Positions 47,578 through 57,264 are shown, counted from the first letter of the stretch. The stretch is 64,000 bases of DNA from Ga0077555 sp963761475 (GCA_963761475.1 CAVXGT010000015.1:186001-250000), one strand, 5' to 3'. The notes: a model not told the origin generated them from the letters alone. Numbers and translations: made by a program.

Positions 47578-48555
47578 TCACGACGTGGTCCCGGCCGGCA
47601 CCTTGGTGAATTTCTGGAGGGCGCGCAGCGGCTCGGGGCGCGGCTCGCCGGGATTGGAGGAGGGCCACGAGGTCCAGGCGACCTCGCCAACGTAGAGATC
47701 ACCGTGACGGTCGACGCAGATGCCGTGCGGTGAAATGAACTGACCAGGCGCGGTGCCCAGCGACGGCACGCGAGCAAGGCGGGCGAGCAACTGGCCCTTG
47801 TGGTCGACGATTGAGACCCGAGGGCCGAGGTTTGGCGCGGCGCGATTGACGGGCAGATGGGGCCCGATCTCGCCGATGTAGCAGATCGGGCATTTGCCAG
47901 GCGTCATGAAGAGGCCGCTGGGGCGGTGGAGGTTGTTCCACTGGGTCTCATAGCGGCCCTTGCCGTCGAAGACCTGGACGCGATGGTTCTCGCGGTCGGC
48001 GACGTAGACCCAGCCGTCGGCATCGCAACAGATGTTGTGGGCGATGTTGAATTGGCCGGGGTCGGAGCCGGATTCGCCCCACGAGAAGAGCCGGCGGCCT
48101 GAAGGATCGTATTTGTGGACTCGGGCGTTGCCGTAACCGTCGGATACGTAGATGTCGTTATCGGGCGACAGAGCGGTGTGGGTGCAGCGGTGGAAGGGCT
48201 CACCCGAGAACTTCTCGGCGGGGCGGCCGGGAATGCCGATCTCGAGCAGCACCTTGCCGTCGAGGGTGCACTTGCGGACGGTGTGGTCGCCGTCGTCGGT
48301 GAGGTAGATGGTGTCGTCAGGGCCCATGTGGACGCCGTGTGCGCGCCTGAAGATGCCCTCGCCCCAGGAGCGAAGGAAATTGCCGGTGCGGTCGAAGACG
48401 ACCATCGGGTGCTCGGAGCGATTGAAGACGTAGACGTTGTCCCGGGCATCGGTGCCGACGGCCGCCACGTCGCCAAAAGCCCAGCCGTCGGGTAGCCTGC
48501 CCCAGCCCTCCTCGACCCGATACGTGTAGTCTCCGCTGCCGACGATGACGCCCAT
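47578..48555 (-). CDS. NHL-repeat / peptidyl-hydroxyglycine alpha-amidating lyase-like protein
   Basis: A 325-residue six-bladed beta-propeller. Repeats include GDVAAVGTDARDNVYVFNRSEHP, HGVHMGPDDTIYLTDDGDHTVRKC, HTALSPDNDIYVSDGYGNARVH and NICCDADGWVYVADRENHRVQVF. This pattern is that of peptidylglycine alpha-amidating lyase-like proteins common in proteobacteria; they may bind or hydrolyse a ligand, but their chemistry is mostly unproven. ATG 48555 is chosen because AGGAGAA precedes it and MGVIVGSGDYTYRVEEGW is the typical start; the longer frame from 48666 is not family-like. Confidence 0.85.
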   Translation of the reverse strand: MGVIVGSGDYTYRVEEGWGRLPDGWAFGDVAAVGTDARDNVYVFNRSEHPMVVFDRTGNFLRSWGEGIFRRAHGVHMGPDDTIYLTDDGDHTVRKCTLDGKVLLEIGIPGRPAEKFSGEPFHRCTHTALSPDNDIYVSDGYGNARVHKYDPSGRRLFSWGESGSDPGQFNIAHNICCDADGWVYVADRENHRVQVFDGKGRYETQWNNLHRPSGLFMTPGKCPICYIGEIGPHLPVNRAAPNLGPRVSIVDHKGQLLARLARVPSLGTAPGQFISPHGICVDRHGDLYVGEVAWTSWPSSNPGEPRPEPLRALQKFTKVPAGTTS

Positions 48556-48737
48556 GCTCGCGTTCTCCTGAGTGAGGGACGACTGGAACGATGATCGAGG
48601 GTAGATCGGCAGCCGGGACGTCGCAATCGGGTTGGCGGTTGCCGGAATGAGGCAACGTTGGCACACTTTTCAGCAACCAACGCGCCCACCTGCCGACCGG
48701 CGGGCGCAGCTTCCCACATCACGCGAGGGAATTCCCC

Positions 48738-49578
48738 ATGACAAGCACGAAGCGCGTTGCGCTGATCACCGGCTGCGGCAAAGAGAACGGTATCGGCGTC
48801 GCTATTGCGCGGCGCCTGCACCGCGACGGCATCGCCGTGATCGTCAGCGATGCGCAGCCGGCCGGCGTCGACAACGACAACAAGACGCGGAAGGACGACA
48901 CGGGCTGGCGTGGGCTCGAGAGTTCTGGTGCAGGAGATCACGGCTGCCGGTGGCACGGCCGACGCCGTGGTCGGGGACGTCTCGACCGAGGACGGCGCCA
49001 ACAGGCTGGTGGGGGAAGCGCTCGAGGTGCACGGGCGGATCGACATCCTGGTCAACAACGCCGGCGCCCCACACGGCCAGGACCGCGGCGAGATCGAGAC
49101 CATTCCGGTCGATGCCTGGCACAAGGTGATGGGCGTCAACGCGCTCGGGCCGTTCCTGATGATGCGGGCGGTGGTTCCGCACATGAAGGCGCAGGGCGGC
49201 GGGCGGATCATCAACATGGCGTCGGTGGCGGGCATGTATGCCTTGCCGCAGCGCGCGATCTATTGCGCCTCGAAGGCGGCGGTGGTCGGCATGACACGAT
49301 CGGTCGCCTACGACCTGGCGCCGCTCGGCATCACCGTCAACGCCATCTGCCCCGGCTCGATCCGCACCGACCGCGCCATCTCGACGACGCTCAGGGCGGG
49401 GTGGAACGATGTCGAAGCCGGCCTCAGGGAGCGCGCCAAAGCGTTACCGATGCAGCGGCACGGCCTGCCGCACGAGATCGCGGCGACGGTGGCGCATCTG
49501 GCCTCGGAGGAGGCCGGTTTCATCACGGGGCAGGCGATCATCATCGACGGTGGCGGGCTGCCGCCGCATGCGGTGTGA
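48738..49578 (+). pseudogene. Short-chain dehydrogenase/reductase, frameshifted near 48920
   Basis: An SDR oxidoreductase. The first frame (ATG 48738) has the Rossmann motif TGCGKENGIG and GIAVIVSDAQPAGVD, then is lost near 48920. The correct frame resumes as LVQEITAAGGTADAVVGDVS, followed by NNAGAPHGQ, NMASVAGMYALPQRAIYCASKAAV (catalytic Ser, Tyr, Lys) and TGQAIIIDGGGLPPHAV to 49578. An extra base in CTCGAGAGTTCTGG explains it. The repaired protein is about 279 residues. Convergent with the IclR gene. Confidence 0.85.
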
Positions 49579-49605
49579 GGGAGAAACCGGCGCGGCGCGG
49601 CCGGA

Positions 49606-50442
49606 TCACGCGTGCATGCCTTCGATCATCAGCCCGGCGACCTCGTCCCTGATCTCGAGCATGGCGGCGATGATGGCTTCGCGGCCGATGGCGTCGATGC
49701 GCTCGGAGATGTCGATCGAAACGAGCGAATGCGTCATGCGGCCGGCGGCATCGAGGAAGGGCACGGCAATGATGGTGACGCCGGAAATATAGAGCCCGCG
49801 GTCGATCGCGAAACCATTCGCGCGGGCGTCCGCTACATCGCGCCGCCAGGCTGCGTAGCCGGGGGGATGGTCCCATTTCAGGCGGGCAAAGCGGATCTTC
49901 AGTTGCGCGCTCGGCACAGCAGCGAGGTTGAAGGCTGCGTGACAGCGGCCGGTGGCGCTGATCAGGGCCGGAAAGCGGCTGCCCAGATCGACCTCCAGGC
50001 GGAAGGGCTGGCGGGCGCGCGACAAGGCAACGACCACCATGTGATCTCTATCGGCCAGATGGGTGGCGATCGCCGTGCCGCCGAACTGCCGGGAGAGCTC
50101 CGTCAGGCGTGGCTCGATCAGGCTCGCGAAAGGGTTACGCTGGATGGCGCTGCGGGCGATGGCGATGATGCCGATATCGATGGTGTAGCGCCTGGTGTCG
50201 GCGTCGAAGGCAACAAGGCCTTCCTCGACAAGCACGCGCAGGATGTGCAGGCAGGTGCTCGGCACAAGGCCCAGTTCACGCGCGACCTGATTGACGCCGA
50301 TAGGCTCGGGCGAGCGGCCGAGCAGGCGCAGGATGGCGATCGCGCGCGTTACGGCCGGCACCTGGCGAAAGGTCGGCAGTGGCCTTGCCCGGGTTGCCCG
50401 CGTCGCTCGCGTCGGCCTGCCGGCGGCTCTCTTTGCAGCCAT
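49606..50442 (-). CDS. IclR-family transcriptional regulator
   Basis: A 278-residue repressor or activator. The winged helix-turn-helix is VTRAIAILRLLGRSPEPIGVNQVARELGLVPSTCLHILRVLVEEGLVAFD (about residues 30-80). The C-terminal effector domain spans TELSRQFGGTAIATHLADRDHMVVV to the end and includes ALISATGRCHAAFNL and RGLYISGVTIIAVPFLDAAG. IclR proteins usually bind a small acid and control adjacent catabolic genes. It diverges from the acyl-CoA synthetase operon with 151 bases between, in which a palindrome and a strong promoter lie (50480-50537), so this operon is the likely target. Confidence 0.92.
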   Translation of the reverse strand: MAAKRAAGRPTRATRATRARPLPTFRQVPAVTRAIAILRLLGRSPEPIGVNQVARELGLVPSTCLHILRVLVEEGLVAFDADTRRYTIDIGIIAIARSAIQRNPFASLIEPRLTELSRQFGGTAIATHLADRDHMVVVALSRARQPFRLEVDLGSRFPALISATGRCHAAFNLAAVPSAQLKIRFARLKWDHPPGYAAWRRDVADARANGFAIDRGLYISGVTIIAVPFLDAAGRMTHSLVSIDISERIDAIGREAIIAAMLEIRDEVAGLMIEGMHA

Positions 50443-50479
50443 GAGCTTGTTCCAGAGACGATGATCGGAGGTTCAGTCT

Positions 50480-50495
50480 ATTGTCTCTGTACAAT
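50480..50495. promoter_or_regulatory. Palindrome ATTGT-N6-ACAAT, candidate IclR operator
   Basis: ATTGT (50480-50484) and ACAAT (50491-50495) flank six bases between the IclR gene and the acyl-CoA synthetase operon, upstream of the -35 of the plus-strand promoter and next to a possible minus-strand -10. Size and place fit an IclR-type site acting on both genes. Confidence 0.4.
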
Positions 50496-50507
50496 GATGC
50501 AATGCAT

Positions 50508-50537
50508 TTGACAACGAACTTCAGCGATCGCTATGGT
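50508..50537 (+). promoter_or_regulatory. Sigma-70-like promoter of the acyl-CoA synthetase operon
   Basis: TTGACA at 50508-50513, 18 bases, then TATGGT at 50532-50537. The -35 is a perfect consensus and the -10 matches at four of six. It lies 57 bases before the start codon at 50594. On the other strand, TTGTCA (50514-50509) with 17 bases and TACAGA gives a weaker overlapping promoter for the IclR gene. Confidence 0.6.
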
Positions 50538-50593
50538 CGGTGCGGTCAAGTCCAACTGCGGCGCACACCCGCATCGCGCCAACGAGATCCCGG

Positions 50594-52168
50594 ATGGCAC
50601 GCCTCACCGACTACACCTCCTACTCAGACGCCCAGGCGCATTTCTCCAACATTGCGCTGTGGGCACTGTTCGATGGCGACCGCGGCGCGCTCAATATCGC
50701 GCACGAGTGCGTCGACCGACATGCACCAGAGCGGCGGGCGGTGTCGGTGGCACATGCCGACGGCGGCTATGAGCACATCACCTTCGGAGAACTCGCGGCG
50801 TGGTCAAACCGCGTCGCCAATCACCTCGCCGCATCGGGGCTCGCCAAGGGCAGCCGCGTCGCCATCATGCTGGAGCCGGGCCTGGCATTCTATGCGCTGC
50901 TGCTCGGCAGCATGAAGGCCGGACTTGTCGCCGTGCCGCTATTCACGCTGTTCGGACCGGACGGGCTGGCGCTGCGCCTCGACGATTGCACACCGGACGT
51001 GCTGTTCACGGCGCAGACGCTCAAGGGCGTGGCCGAGGAAGCGAGCCGGGGGCGCAAGACGCCGCCGCGCGTGGTCATTGCCGACGAAGCGTTCCTCAGC
51101 TCCATCGCCGGCGCGGGCGACACCTTCGCGGCCTCCACCACGTCCAGTGACATGGCCATGTTCCAATACACGTCCGGCACGACGCGGGAGCTGCCCGAAG
51201 CCGTCAAACATCGCCACCGCGCGATCGTGACCGTGGCCGTTGCTGCGCTTTATGCGACGGGCGTGCGTCCCGGCGACCGCTTCATGTGCCCGTCCTCGCC
51301 GGCGTGGGGGCACGGGCTCTGGCACGGCACGCTCGGGCCGCTCGGGCTCGGCGTCGAGATCGCCGCCTATGCCGGTCGGTTCCGGCCCGAGCGCCTGCTC
51401 GAAGCGCTATCGGACCTCGAGATCACCAACCTTTCTGCCGCGGCGACGCACTACCGGATGATGCGCACCTGCGGCAGCGCCGACCAGCATCGCTATCAGC
51501 TGCAGAAGCTCTCGTTCACCGGCGAGCCGATCGACGATGAGACGGCACTGTGGGCGAAGGCGACGTTCGGCCGCCTGCCGTGCAGTATCTACGGCTCGAC
51601 TGAAGTGGGCGTGATCATCGCGGATTACCCCGGCGCAGGGGATCACGAGGTTCGCCTCGGCGCACTCGGCAAGCCGGTGCCGGGACAAACGGTGGTGGTG
51701 CGTGACGCGGCGGGCGAACCCTGCCCGCCCGGCACCATCGGCGAGATCATGCTGAAGCGTGGGGACACGTGGTTTCCCTCGAAAGACCTGGGGCTCGTCG
51801 ACAAGGATGGCTATTTCTATCACCGTGGGCGAGCCGACGACGTCATCATATCGGCGGGCTGGACGATGAGCGCGGTCGAGATCGAGAATACGCTGCTGGC
51901 GCATCCGGCCGTGGCCGAGGCGGCGGCGATCGGCGTTCCAGACGTCCAGCGCGGACAGGTGGTCAAGGCGTTCATCGTGACGCGCGGACAGGCGGGCGAT
52001 GCAGCTCTTGCCGAGGAATTGCAACAGTTCACCAAGCAGCGCCTCTCGGCGCACGAATACCCCCGCCAGATCGCCTTCGTTGGCGAGCTACCGAAATCGA
52101 CAACCGGCAAGATCGCCCGCGCCAAGCTGCGCGAAGCGGAAGCCAGGAGCAGAGGTGAGATCCAATGA
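50594..52168 (+). CDS. Acyl-CoA synthetase (AMP-forming)
   Basis: A 524-residue ANL-superfamily ligase that activates a carboxylic acid with ATP and CoA. Motifs seen: MFQYTSGTTRELPEAVKHRH (phosphate-binding loop), CSIYGSTEVGVI (A5), SKDLGLVDKDGYFYHRGRADDVIISAGW (A7-A8) and ELPKSTTGKIARAKL with the catalytic Lys. The ATG at 50594 has a weak Shine-Dalgarno sequence; the frame from 50540 is not family-like at its start. It is the first gene of the IclR-controlled operon and overlaps the next gene by four bases (ATGA), so it probably makes the CoA ester used by the following enzymes. Confidence 0.93.
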   Translation: MARLTDYTSYSDAQAHFSNIALWALFDGDRGALNIAHECVDRHAPERRAVSVAHADGGYEHITFGELAAWSNRVANHLAASGLAKGSRVAIMLEPGLAFYALLLGSMKAGLVAVPLFTLFGPDGLALRLDDCTPDVLFTAQTLKGVAEEASRGRKTPPRVVIADEAFLSSIAGAGDTFAASTTSSDMAMFQYTSGTTRELPEAVKHRHRAIVTVAVAALYATGVRPGDRFMCPSSPAWGHGLWHGTLGPLGLGVEIAAYAGRFRPERLLEALSDLEITNLSAAATHYRMMRTCGSADQHRYQLQKLSFTGEPIDDETALWAKATFGRLPCSIYGSTEVGVIIADYPGAGDHEVRLGALGKPVPGQTVVVRDAAGEPCPPGTIGEIMLKRGDTWFPSKDLGLVDKDGYFYHRGRADDVIISAGWTMSAVEIENTLLAHPAVAEAAAIGVPDVQRGQVVKAFIVTRGQAGDAALAEELQQFTKQRLSAHEYPRQIAFVGELPKSTTGKIARAKLREAEARSRGEIQ

Positions 52169-53307
52169 GCAGCACAGACGCCTACCGGTTTCCCAAGATC
52201 ACCGAGAAGGGGCTCGACCAGCTGCGCGAACGCATCGGCGTGCCGATCGAGAATACGCTGGAGCCGTGGTGCCACGAGGCCACGCGCGACAACATCCGCC
52301 ACTACGCGCACGGCATCGGTGACGACAATCCACTGTGGTGCGATCCGCAGTATGCCGCCAAGACCAAGCACGGCGGCATCGTGGCGCTGCCGTCGTTCCT
52401 GTTTGCGACCAACCGCATCATCTCGGGTTACGTCGGCGGGCTGCCGGGCGTGCATGCGATGTGGGCCGGCGCGGACTGGACGTGGCACCGCTACCTCAAG
52501 CGCAACGAAGAGGTGCGTACGGAGGCGGCGCTGAAGGATCTGGTGTTGCACGAGACGCGGTTCTCGGGGCGCGCGGTGCAGCAGATCTATCACGTGAAGT
52601 TCTATGGCGCGGGCGGCGATCTGGTGGCGGAAGCCGACAGCTGGTGCTTCCGCACCGACCGTGATCTCGCACGCGAGGAGGGCACGAAATACAAGGACGT
52701 TAAGGCGCGGGCGCAGAAGGTCTACAGCGATGAGGAGCTCGCGAAATTCTACGAGCACTACGCACGCGAGGAAGTTCGTGGCGCGGCCCCGCGCTACTGG
52801 GATGATGTGAAGGAAGGCGAAGCGCTGCCGGTGATGGCGAAGGGGCCGATGACAGTGACCGGGTTCATCGCCTACGCGCAGGGCTGGGGCGGGCTCTATA
52901 TCCGCGCCAACAAGATCGCGTGGAAAATGATCCACCAGCATCCCGGCCTCGGCATTCCCAACCGCTTCAACATTCCCGACTGTCCGGAGCGGGTGCACTG
53001 GGAGCAGGACTTCGCGTTGATGGTCGGTGCGCCCGGCGCCTACGACTACGGGCCTGAGCGCTGCTCGTGGCTAACGCACCACATGACCAACTGGATCGGC
53101 GACGACGGCTTTCTCAGGAAAGCATCATGCAAGATCCGCCGACACAATCCGGAGGGCGATGCGCTCACGATCAAAGGCACGGTGAAGCGCAAGTTCATCG
53201 CCGAGGACGGCGCGCACTGCGTGGAGGTGGCGCAGGAGGCGCACAACCAGGACGGCGAGCTTTCAGTTCTCGGGACGGCGGTGGCAGCACTGCCGGTGCG
53301 CAAATGA
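52165..53307 (+). CDS. MaoC-like dehydratase / hydratase (double hot-dog)
   Basis: A 380-residue protein with two hot-dog parts. The N-terminal FAS1/MaoC-N-like half (IENTLEPWCHEATRDNIRHYAHGIGDDNPLWCD, GGIVALPSFLFATN) and a C-terminal half (PMTVTGFIAYAQGWGGLYIR, IPNRFNIPDCPERVHWEQDFALMVG, then GDALTIKGTVKRKF). These enzymes hydrate or dehydrate enoyl-CoA thioesters. The start overlaps the acyl-CoA synthetase stop (ATGA), and its own stop overlaps the following CoA-transferase start in the same way, so all three are translationally coupled. It likely acts on the ester made by the synthetase. Confidence 0.88.
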   Translation: MSSTDAYRFPKITEKGLDQLRERIGVPIENTLEPWCHEATRDNIRHYAHGIGDDNPLWCDPQYAAKTKHGGIVALPSFLFATNRIISGYVGGLPGVHAMWAGADWTWHRYLKRNEEVRTEAALKDLVLHETRFSGRAVQQIYHVKFYGAGGDLVAEADSWCFRTDRDLAREEGTKYKDVKARAQKVYSDEELAKFYEHYAREEVRGAAPRYWDDVKEGEALPVMAKGPMTVTGFIAYAQGWGGLYIRANKIAWKMIHQHPGLGIPNRFNIPDCPERVHWEQDFALMVGAPGAYDYGPERCSWLTHHMTNWIGDDGFLRKASCKIRRHNPEGDALTIKGTVKRKFIAEDGAHCVEVAQEAHNQDGELSVLGTAVAALPVRK

Positions 53308-54514
53308 GGACAGAGGCGCTCGCCCTTCCGCTTGCCGGTGTGACAGTGCTCGATCTCAGCCGGGTGCTCGCCGGGCCCTACTGCGGGCTGATGCTCGCAG
53401 ACATGGGTGCCGATGTCATCAAAGTGGAAAATCCAGATGGCGGCGACGACAGCCGGGCCTTCAGCGAACCCAATCTGGCGGGCGTCTCGACCTACTTCCT
53501 CACCATCAACCGCAACAAGCGGTCGGTCGCGCTGGACCTAAAAACGCCGGCGGGGCGGGAGGCGTTCCTGCGGCTCGTGGCGAAGGCCGACGTGGTGCTC
53601 GAAAACTACCGCACCGGGGTGATGGAGCGCCTGGGGCTCGGCTACGACGTGCTCAAGGCGCAGCGGCCGTCGCTGATCTATGCGGCGATCTCGGGCTACG
53701 GGCGCTCGGGCCCCAACATCGACGTGCCCGGCTACGATCCGGTGGCGCAGGCGGAAAGCGGACTGATGTCGATGATCGGCGAGCCGGACGGGCCGCCGAT
53801 GCGGGTCGGTGTATCCGTGGTCGACATGGTGACCGGGCTCTATGCGGCGCAAGCGGTCTCGGCGGCACTGCGGCATGTGGCGCTGACGGGCGAGGGCCGG
53901 CTGATCGAGGCGACGCTGCACGAGACGGGTATGAACATGCTCGCCAACTTCACGGGCTCGCACCTCATCGCCGGACTAATCCGACGCGCACGGGCAACGC
54001 CAACCAAGTGGCGCAGCCGATCAACGTCTACGACGCCGCCGACGGACCGTTCATGATGGCAGTCGTCACGCAAGGCCAGTTCGTCAAGCTGTGCAACGAT
54101 GTCATCGAGCAGCCGCAATGGCTGGCGGACGATCGCTTCGCGAAGAACCCGGCGCGGCTGGCCAACGAAGCCATGCTGAGGGAGATGCTGAACGAGATCT
54201 TCGCCACACGGGGGCGTGCCGACTGGGTGGAACGGTTGCGCAAGGCCGGCGTTCCGGCCGGCGTGGTGGCGACCATTGCCGAAGCGTTTGCGAGTAACCT
54301 CGTGACCGAGCGGGAGGCGGTTCGCGAGGTTCGCCATCGCGATGTCGGGCCATACCGTGCGCTCAAAACACCCGCCCGGCTGCACGACACGCAACCGCTG
54401 CCACCGATCGGAGCACCGGCGCTCGGCGAGCACACGCGAGAGGTGCTGCGCGACATCGGCGGGCTTACAGAGGCCGAGATCGACGCGCTGATCGCGGCCG
54501 GCGTGGCGGCCTGA
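53304..54514 (+). pseudogene. CaiB/BaiF CoA-transferase, frameshifted near 53977
   Basis: A family III CoA-transferase. The first frame (ATG 53304, overlapping the MaoC-like stop) has LAGVTVLDLSRVLAGPYCG, MGADVIKVENPDGGDDSRAF and the catalytic Asp in VVDMVTGLYAA, reaching NFTGSHLIAGL. The frame is lost near 53977. The correct frame resumes as NPTRTGNANQVAQPINVYDAADG and runs through the C-terminal WVERLRKAGVPAGVV and GEHTREVLRDIG to 54514. A missing base near GGACTAATCC explains it. The repaired protein is about 403 residues. Confidence 0.85.
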
Positions 54515-54610
54515 GCGCGCCGGTCCCGGACCAAGCGGTGGACACAGGCCCCACAGCCGTCACATGATCCCCTTCACCCGCCAACGATGTGGCGAGCGGA
54601 GGCGATTGAC

Positions 54611-56146
54611 ATGACCGCAGATGGCAAGCCCGAGGCGAATTCCGACAAGCTTTATACATCCGAGATCTTCAAGGACCCGACCGGCGGCGGCAGGACCGCA
54701 GGCAACTTCACGGAGACAATGGGCCGGGAGCAGGGGCTCGAGCTGTTCGGCGACCGGAGCGTGCGACCGCATCGCCAGCGGCCCTCCAAGACGGTGCGCG
54801 AGCCGGCGCGGGACATACCGGTGTTTGCGGAGACCGACGTGCTAGTGGTGGGGGGCGGTCCTGCGGGCACGTCGGCTGCCGTCTCAGCAGCGCGGATCGG
54901 CGCCGAGACGATGCTGGTCGAGCGCTACAATCACCTGGGCGGGCTTTCGACCGGTGGGCTCGTGATCTGGATCGACAGGATGAGCGACTGGCAAGGCCGC
55001 CACGTCATCCGGGGCTTTGCCGCCGACATCATCGACCGCATGCCGAAGTCAGCGGTGGCGGGCCCGAAGCGCTCGGACTGGGGGTCGAAGGATGCGGCGA
55101 CGGCCGACTACTGGTCGCAACGCACGGCCGCTTTCCACGGCACGGTGACATGGTCGCCGACGGTCGATCCGGAAGCGCTGAAGACGGCATCACTCGATCT
55201 CGTCACGGGCAACAAGGTGCGCCTCGTGCTGCACGCGTGGGCGTCGGCACCGATCATCGAGGATGGCGCCGTCAAGGGTGCGATCTTCGAAAGCAAGGAA
55301 GGGCGCTTTGCCGTTCTCGCCAAGGTCGTGGTCGACACCACGGGGGATGCCGATCTGATCCAGCGCACCGGGGCCAGGCTCGAGAGCGACATCGACGAAA
55401 AGGACATCCACCACTGCATCAACACCGCCTTCATGCTGGGCGGGGTGGACATCGAGACGTGGCTCGCGTTCCGGCGCAACGACCCCAAAGGCTTTGCCGA
55501 CTTCATGACGCGGGGGCGGGAGACGGTCGGGTTCTTCGAGAAGCCGTTCGTCTCGTGGCGCAACGATGTGGCGCTGTTCATGGGGCCGAGGCTTGCCGGC
55601 TACTCGGCGGTGGATGTCGAGGACCTCACCGCGGTGGAGCTGCGATCACGGCACCTGACCAATGCGCACCTGGAGGCCTACCGGCAGTGGGCGCCCGGAT
55701 TCGAGAATGCCTTCCTGATGCTCGGCGCGCCACAGATCGGCGTGCGCCACTCGCGGCGGCTGATGGGGATCGGCAAGGTCGTTCGCGAACAATGGGACAA
55801 AGGCACCGTCTACGACGACGAGATCGGCGTCTCGACATCGCTGTCGCCGAAATTCCCGAACATCTCGGTGCCCTATGGCGCGCTGGTGCCGGCAGGGCTC
55901 GACGGCGTGCTCGGCGCGGGTCGGCATGTGGGCTGTGATGCCTCCTCGCATACGTTCCTGCGAGAGGTGCCGCAGTGCTGGCTGACCGGTCAGGCGGCGG
56001 GTGTGGCGGCGGCGCTGGCAGCGGGACGCGGCGTCAAGGTTCGTGACGTCGACGTGAGGGAGGTGCAAGGCGCGCTGCTCAGGCAAGGGGCCTACCTGTC
56101 GCCGGCGATCGAGGAGCGGGCGCGGGTGCAGACGGCTGCGGAGTGA
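54611..56146 (+). CDS. FAD-dependent oxidoreductase (FAD_oxidored, xanthan lyase-like branch)
   Basis: A 511-residue flavoprotein. After a polar extension of about 75 residues comes the dinucleotide-binding motif VLVVGGGPAGTSAAVSAARIG (GGGPAG at 81-86), followed by LVERYNHLGGLSTGGLV. The body contains VVVDTTGDADLIQRTGARL, the LRxRHL segment, SRRLMGIGKVV, and ends with GRHVGCDASSHTFLREVPQCWLTGQAAGVAAAL, the typical FAD-binding tail. ATG 54611 has GGAGGCG upstream. It sits between the CoA-transferase and the SMP-30 gene on the same strand; its substrate is unknown, perhaps a sugar acid. Confidence 0.88.
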   Translation: MTADGKPEANSDKLYTSEIFKDPTGGGRTAGNFTETMGREQGLELFGDRSVRPHRQRPSKTVREPARDIPVFAETDVLVVGGGPAGTSAAVSAARIGAETMLVERYNHLGGLSTGGLVIWIDRMSDWQGRHVIRGFAADIIDRMPKSAVAGPKRSDWGSKDAATADYWSQRTAAFHGTVTWSPTVDPEALKTASLDLVTGNKVRLVLHAWASAPIIEDGAVKGAIFESKEGRFAVLAKVVVDTTGDADLIQRTGARLESDIDEKDIHHCINTAFMLGGVDIETWLAFRRNDPKGFADFMTRGRETVGFFEKPFVSWRNDVALFMGPRLAGYSAVDVEDLTAVELRSRHLTNAHLEAYRQWAPGFENAFLMLGAPQIGVRHSRRLMGIGKVVREQWDKGTVYDDEIGVSTSLSPKFPNISVPYGALVPAGLDGVLGAGRHVGCDASSHTFLREVPQCWLTGQAAGVAAALAAGRGVKVRDVDVREVQGALLRQGAYLSPAIEERARVQTAAE

Positions 56147-56181
56147 AGGGGCCGACGCGGAAACCGTGGGCCGGCGACAAT

Positions 56182-56193
56182 GGCCAATTGGCC
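56182..56193. repeat. Perfect palindrome GGCCAATTGGCC
   Basis: A 12-base perfect palindrome in the 155-base gap between the FAD oxidoreductase and SMP-30 genes, inside a larger imperfect inverted repeat GGGCC...GGCCC. Its function is not evident. Confidence 0.35.
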
Positions 56194-56301
56194 CGCCCTT
56201 GCATGGCACTTGCCCTTTTTGGCTGCTGTTGTGATGCTTGGCGTCCCGCTTTCGACATGGTGCTCGCGTGACGCGCCATGCATCCCATTGGAACGGCTGA
56301 C

Positions 56302-57264
56302 ATGACCGATCTCTTTCCCAACGGCTGGCGCGACCACAGCCCACGCTATCCTGATCCGGCGATCGTGGCGCTCGACCCGCGCTTCGAAAAATACTGGATC
56401 AAGCTCTCAGCGGTCGAACGGCTCGCAACGGGCTGCCGATGGGCCGAGGGACCGGTGTGGTTCGGGGACGGGCGCTATCTGCTGTGGAGCGACATCCCGA
56501 ACAACCGGATCCTGAAATGGGAAGAGGAAACCGGCGCCGTCTCAGTCTATCGCCGGCCGTCGAACTGGGCCAACGGCAACACGCGCGACCGGCTGGGCCG
56601 GCTCGTCACCTGCGAGCACGGCCGGCGCGTCACACGCACCGAGCACGACGGCTCGATCACCGTGCTGATGGACGCCCACGAGGGCAAGCGCCTCAACTCG
56701 CCCAACGACGTCGTGGTGAAAACAGACGGCAGCGTCTGGTTCACGGACCCGCCGTTCGGCCTCGCCGGGAATTACGAAGGGGAGAAAGGCGAAGCGGAAT
56801 TGCCGCAAGGGGTGTGGCGCCTCGACCCGGCGAGCGGCCGGGCGCGGATGCTGACGGATGTCGTTCCAGGCCCGAACGGCTTGTGCTTCTCGCCCGACGA
56901 AAAGCTCCTCTATATCGTTGAATCGCGCGCTTCCCCGAACCGGCTGATTTCGGTCTGGGATGTGAGCCCGGACGGCAAGAGCATCTCGAACCGGCGCGTA
57001 CACATCGATGCTGGGCCGGGCACGCCGGACGGCATGCGCTGCGATATCGACGGCAATCTGTGGTGCGGGTGGGGCATGGGCACGCCGGAGCTCGACGGCG
57101 TGCGCGTGTTTGCAACCGACGGCAAACCGATCGGCCACATCCACCTGCCAGAGCGCTGCGCCAACGTCTGCTTCGGTGGGCTCAAACGCAACCGGCTGTT
57201 CATGGCGGCGTCGACGTCGCTCTACGCGCTTTATGTGCAGACACAGGGGGTTGCCGGGGGCTAA
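56302..57264 (+). CDS. SMP-30/gluconolactonase-family lactonase
   Basis: A 320-residue calcium-dependent six-bladed propeller hydrolysing sugar lactones. Landmarks are CRWAEGPVWFGDGRYLLWSDIPNNRILKW, with the metal Glu near residue 53, RLVTCEHGRRVTRTEHDGS, LNSPNDVVVKTDGSVWFTDPPFG (metal Asn), VPGPNGLCFSPDEKLLYI, and GTPDGMRCDIDGNLWCGWG (metal Asp). ATG 56302 follows a GGAAC site. It closes the plus-strand block begun at 50594 and is followed by the UxaA-type genes, consistent with sugar-acid metabolism. Confidence 0.92.
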   Translation: MTDLFPNGWRDHSPRYPDPAIVALDPRFEKYWIKLSAVERLATGCRWAEGPVWFGDGRYLLWSDIPNNRILKWEEETGAVSVYRRPSNWANGNTRDRLGRLVTCEHGRRVTRTEHDGSITVLMDAHEGKRLNSPNDVVVKTDGSVWFTDPPFGLAGNYEGEKGEAELPQGVWRLDPASGRARMLTDVVPGPNGLCFSPDEKLLYIVESRASPNRLISVWDVSPDGKSISNRRVHIDAGPGTPDGMRCDIDGNLWCGWGMGTPELDGVRVFATDGKPIGHIHLPERCANVCFGGLKRNRLFMAASTSLYALYVQTQGVAGG

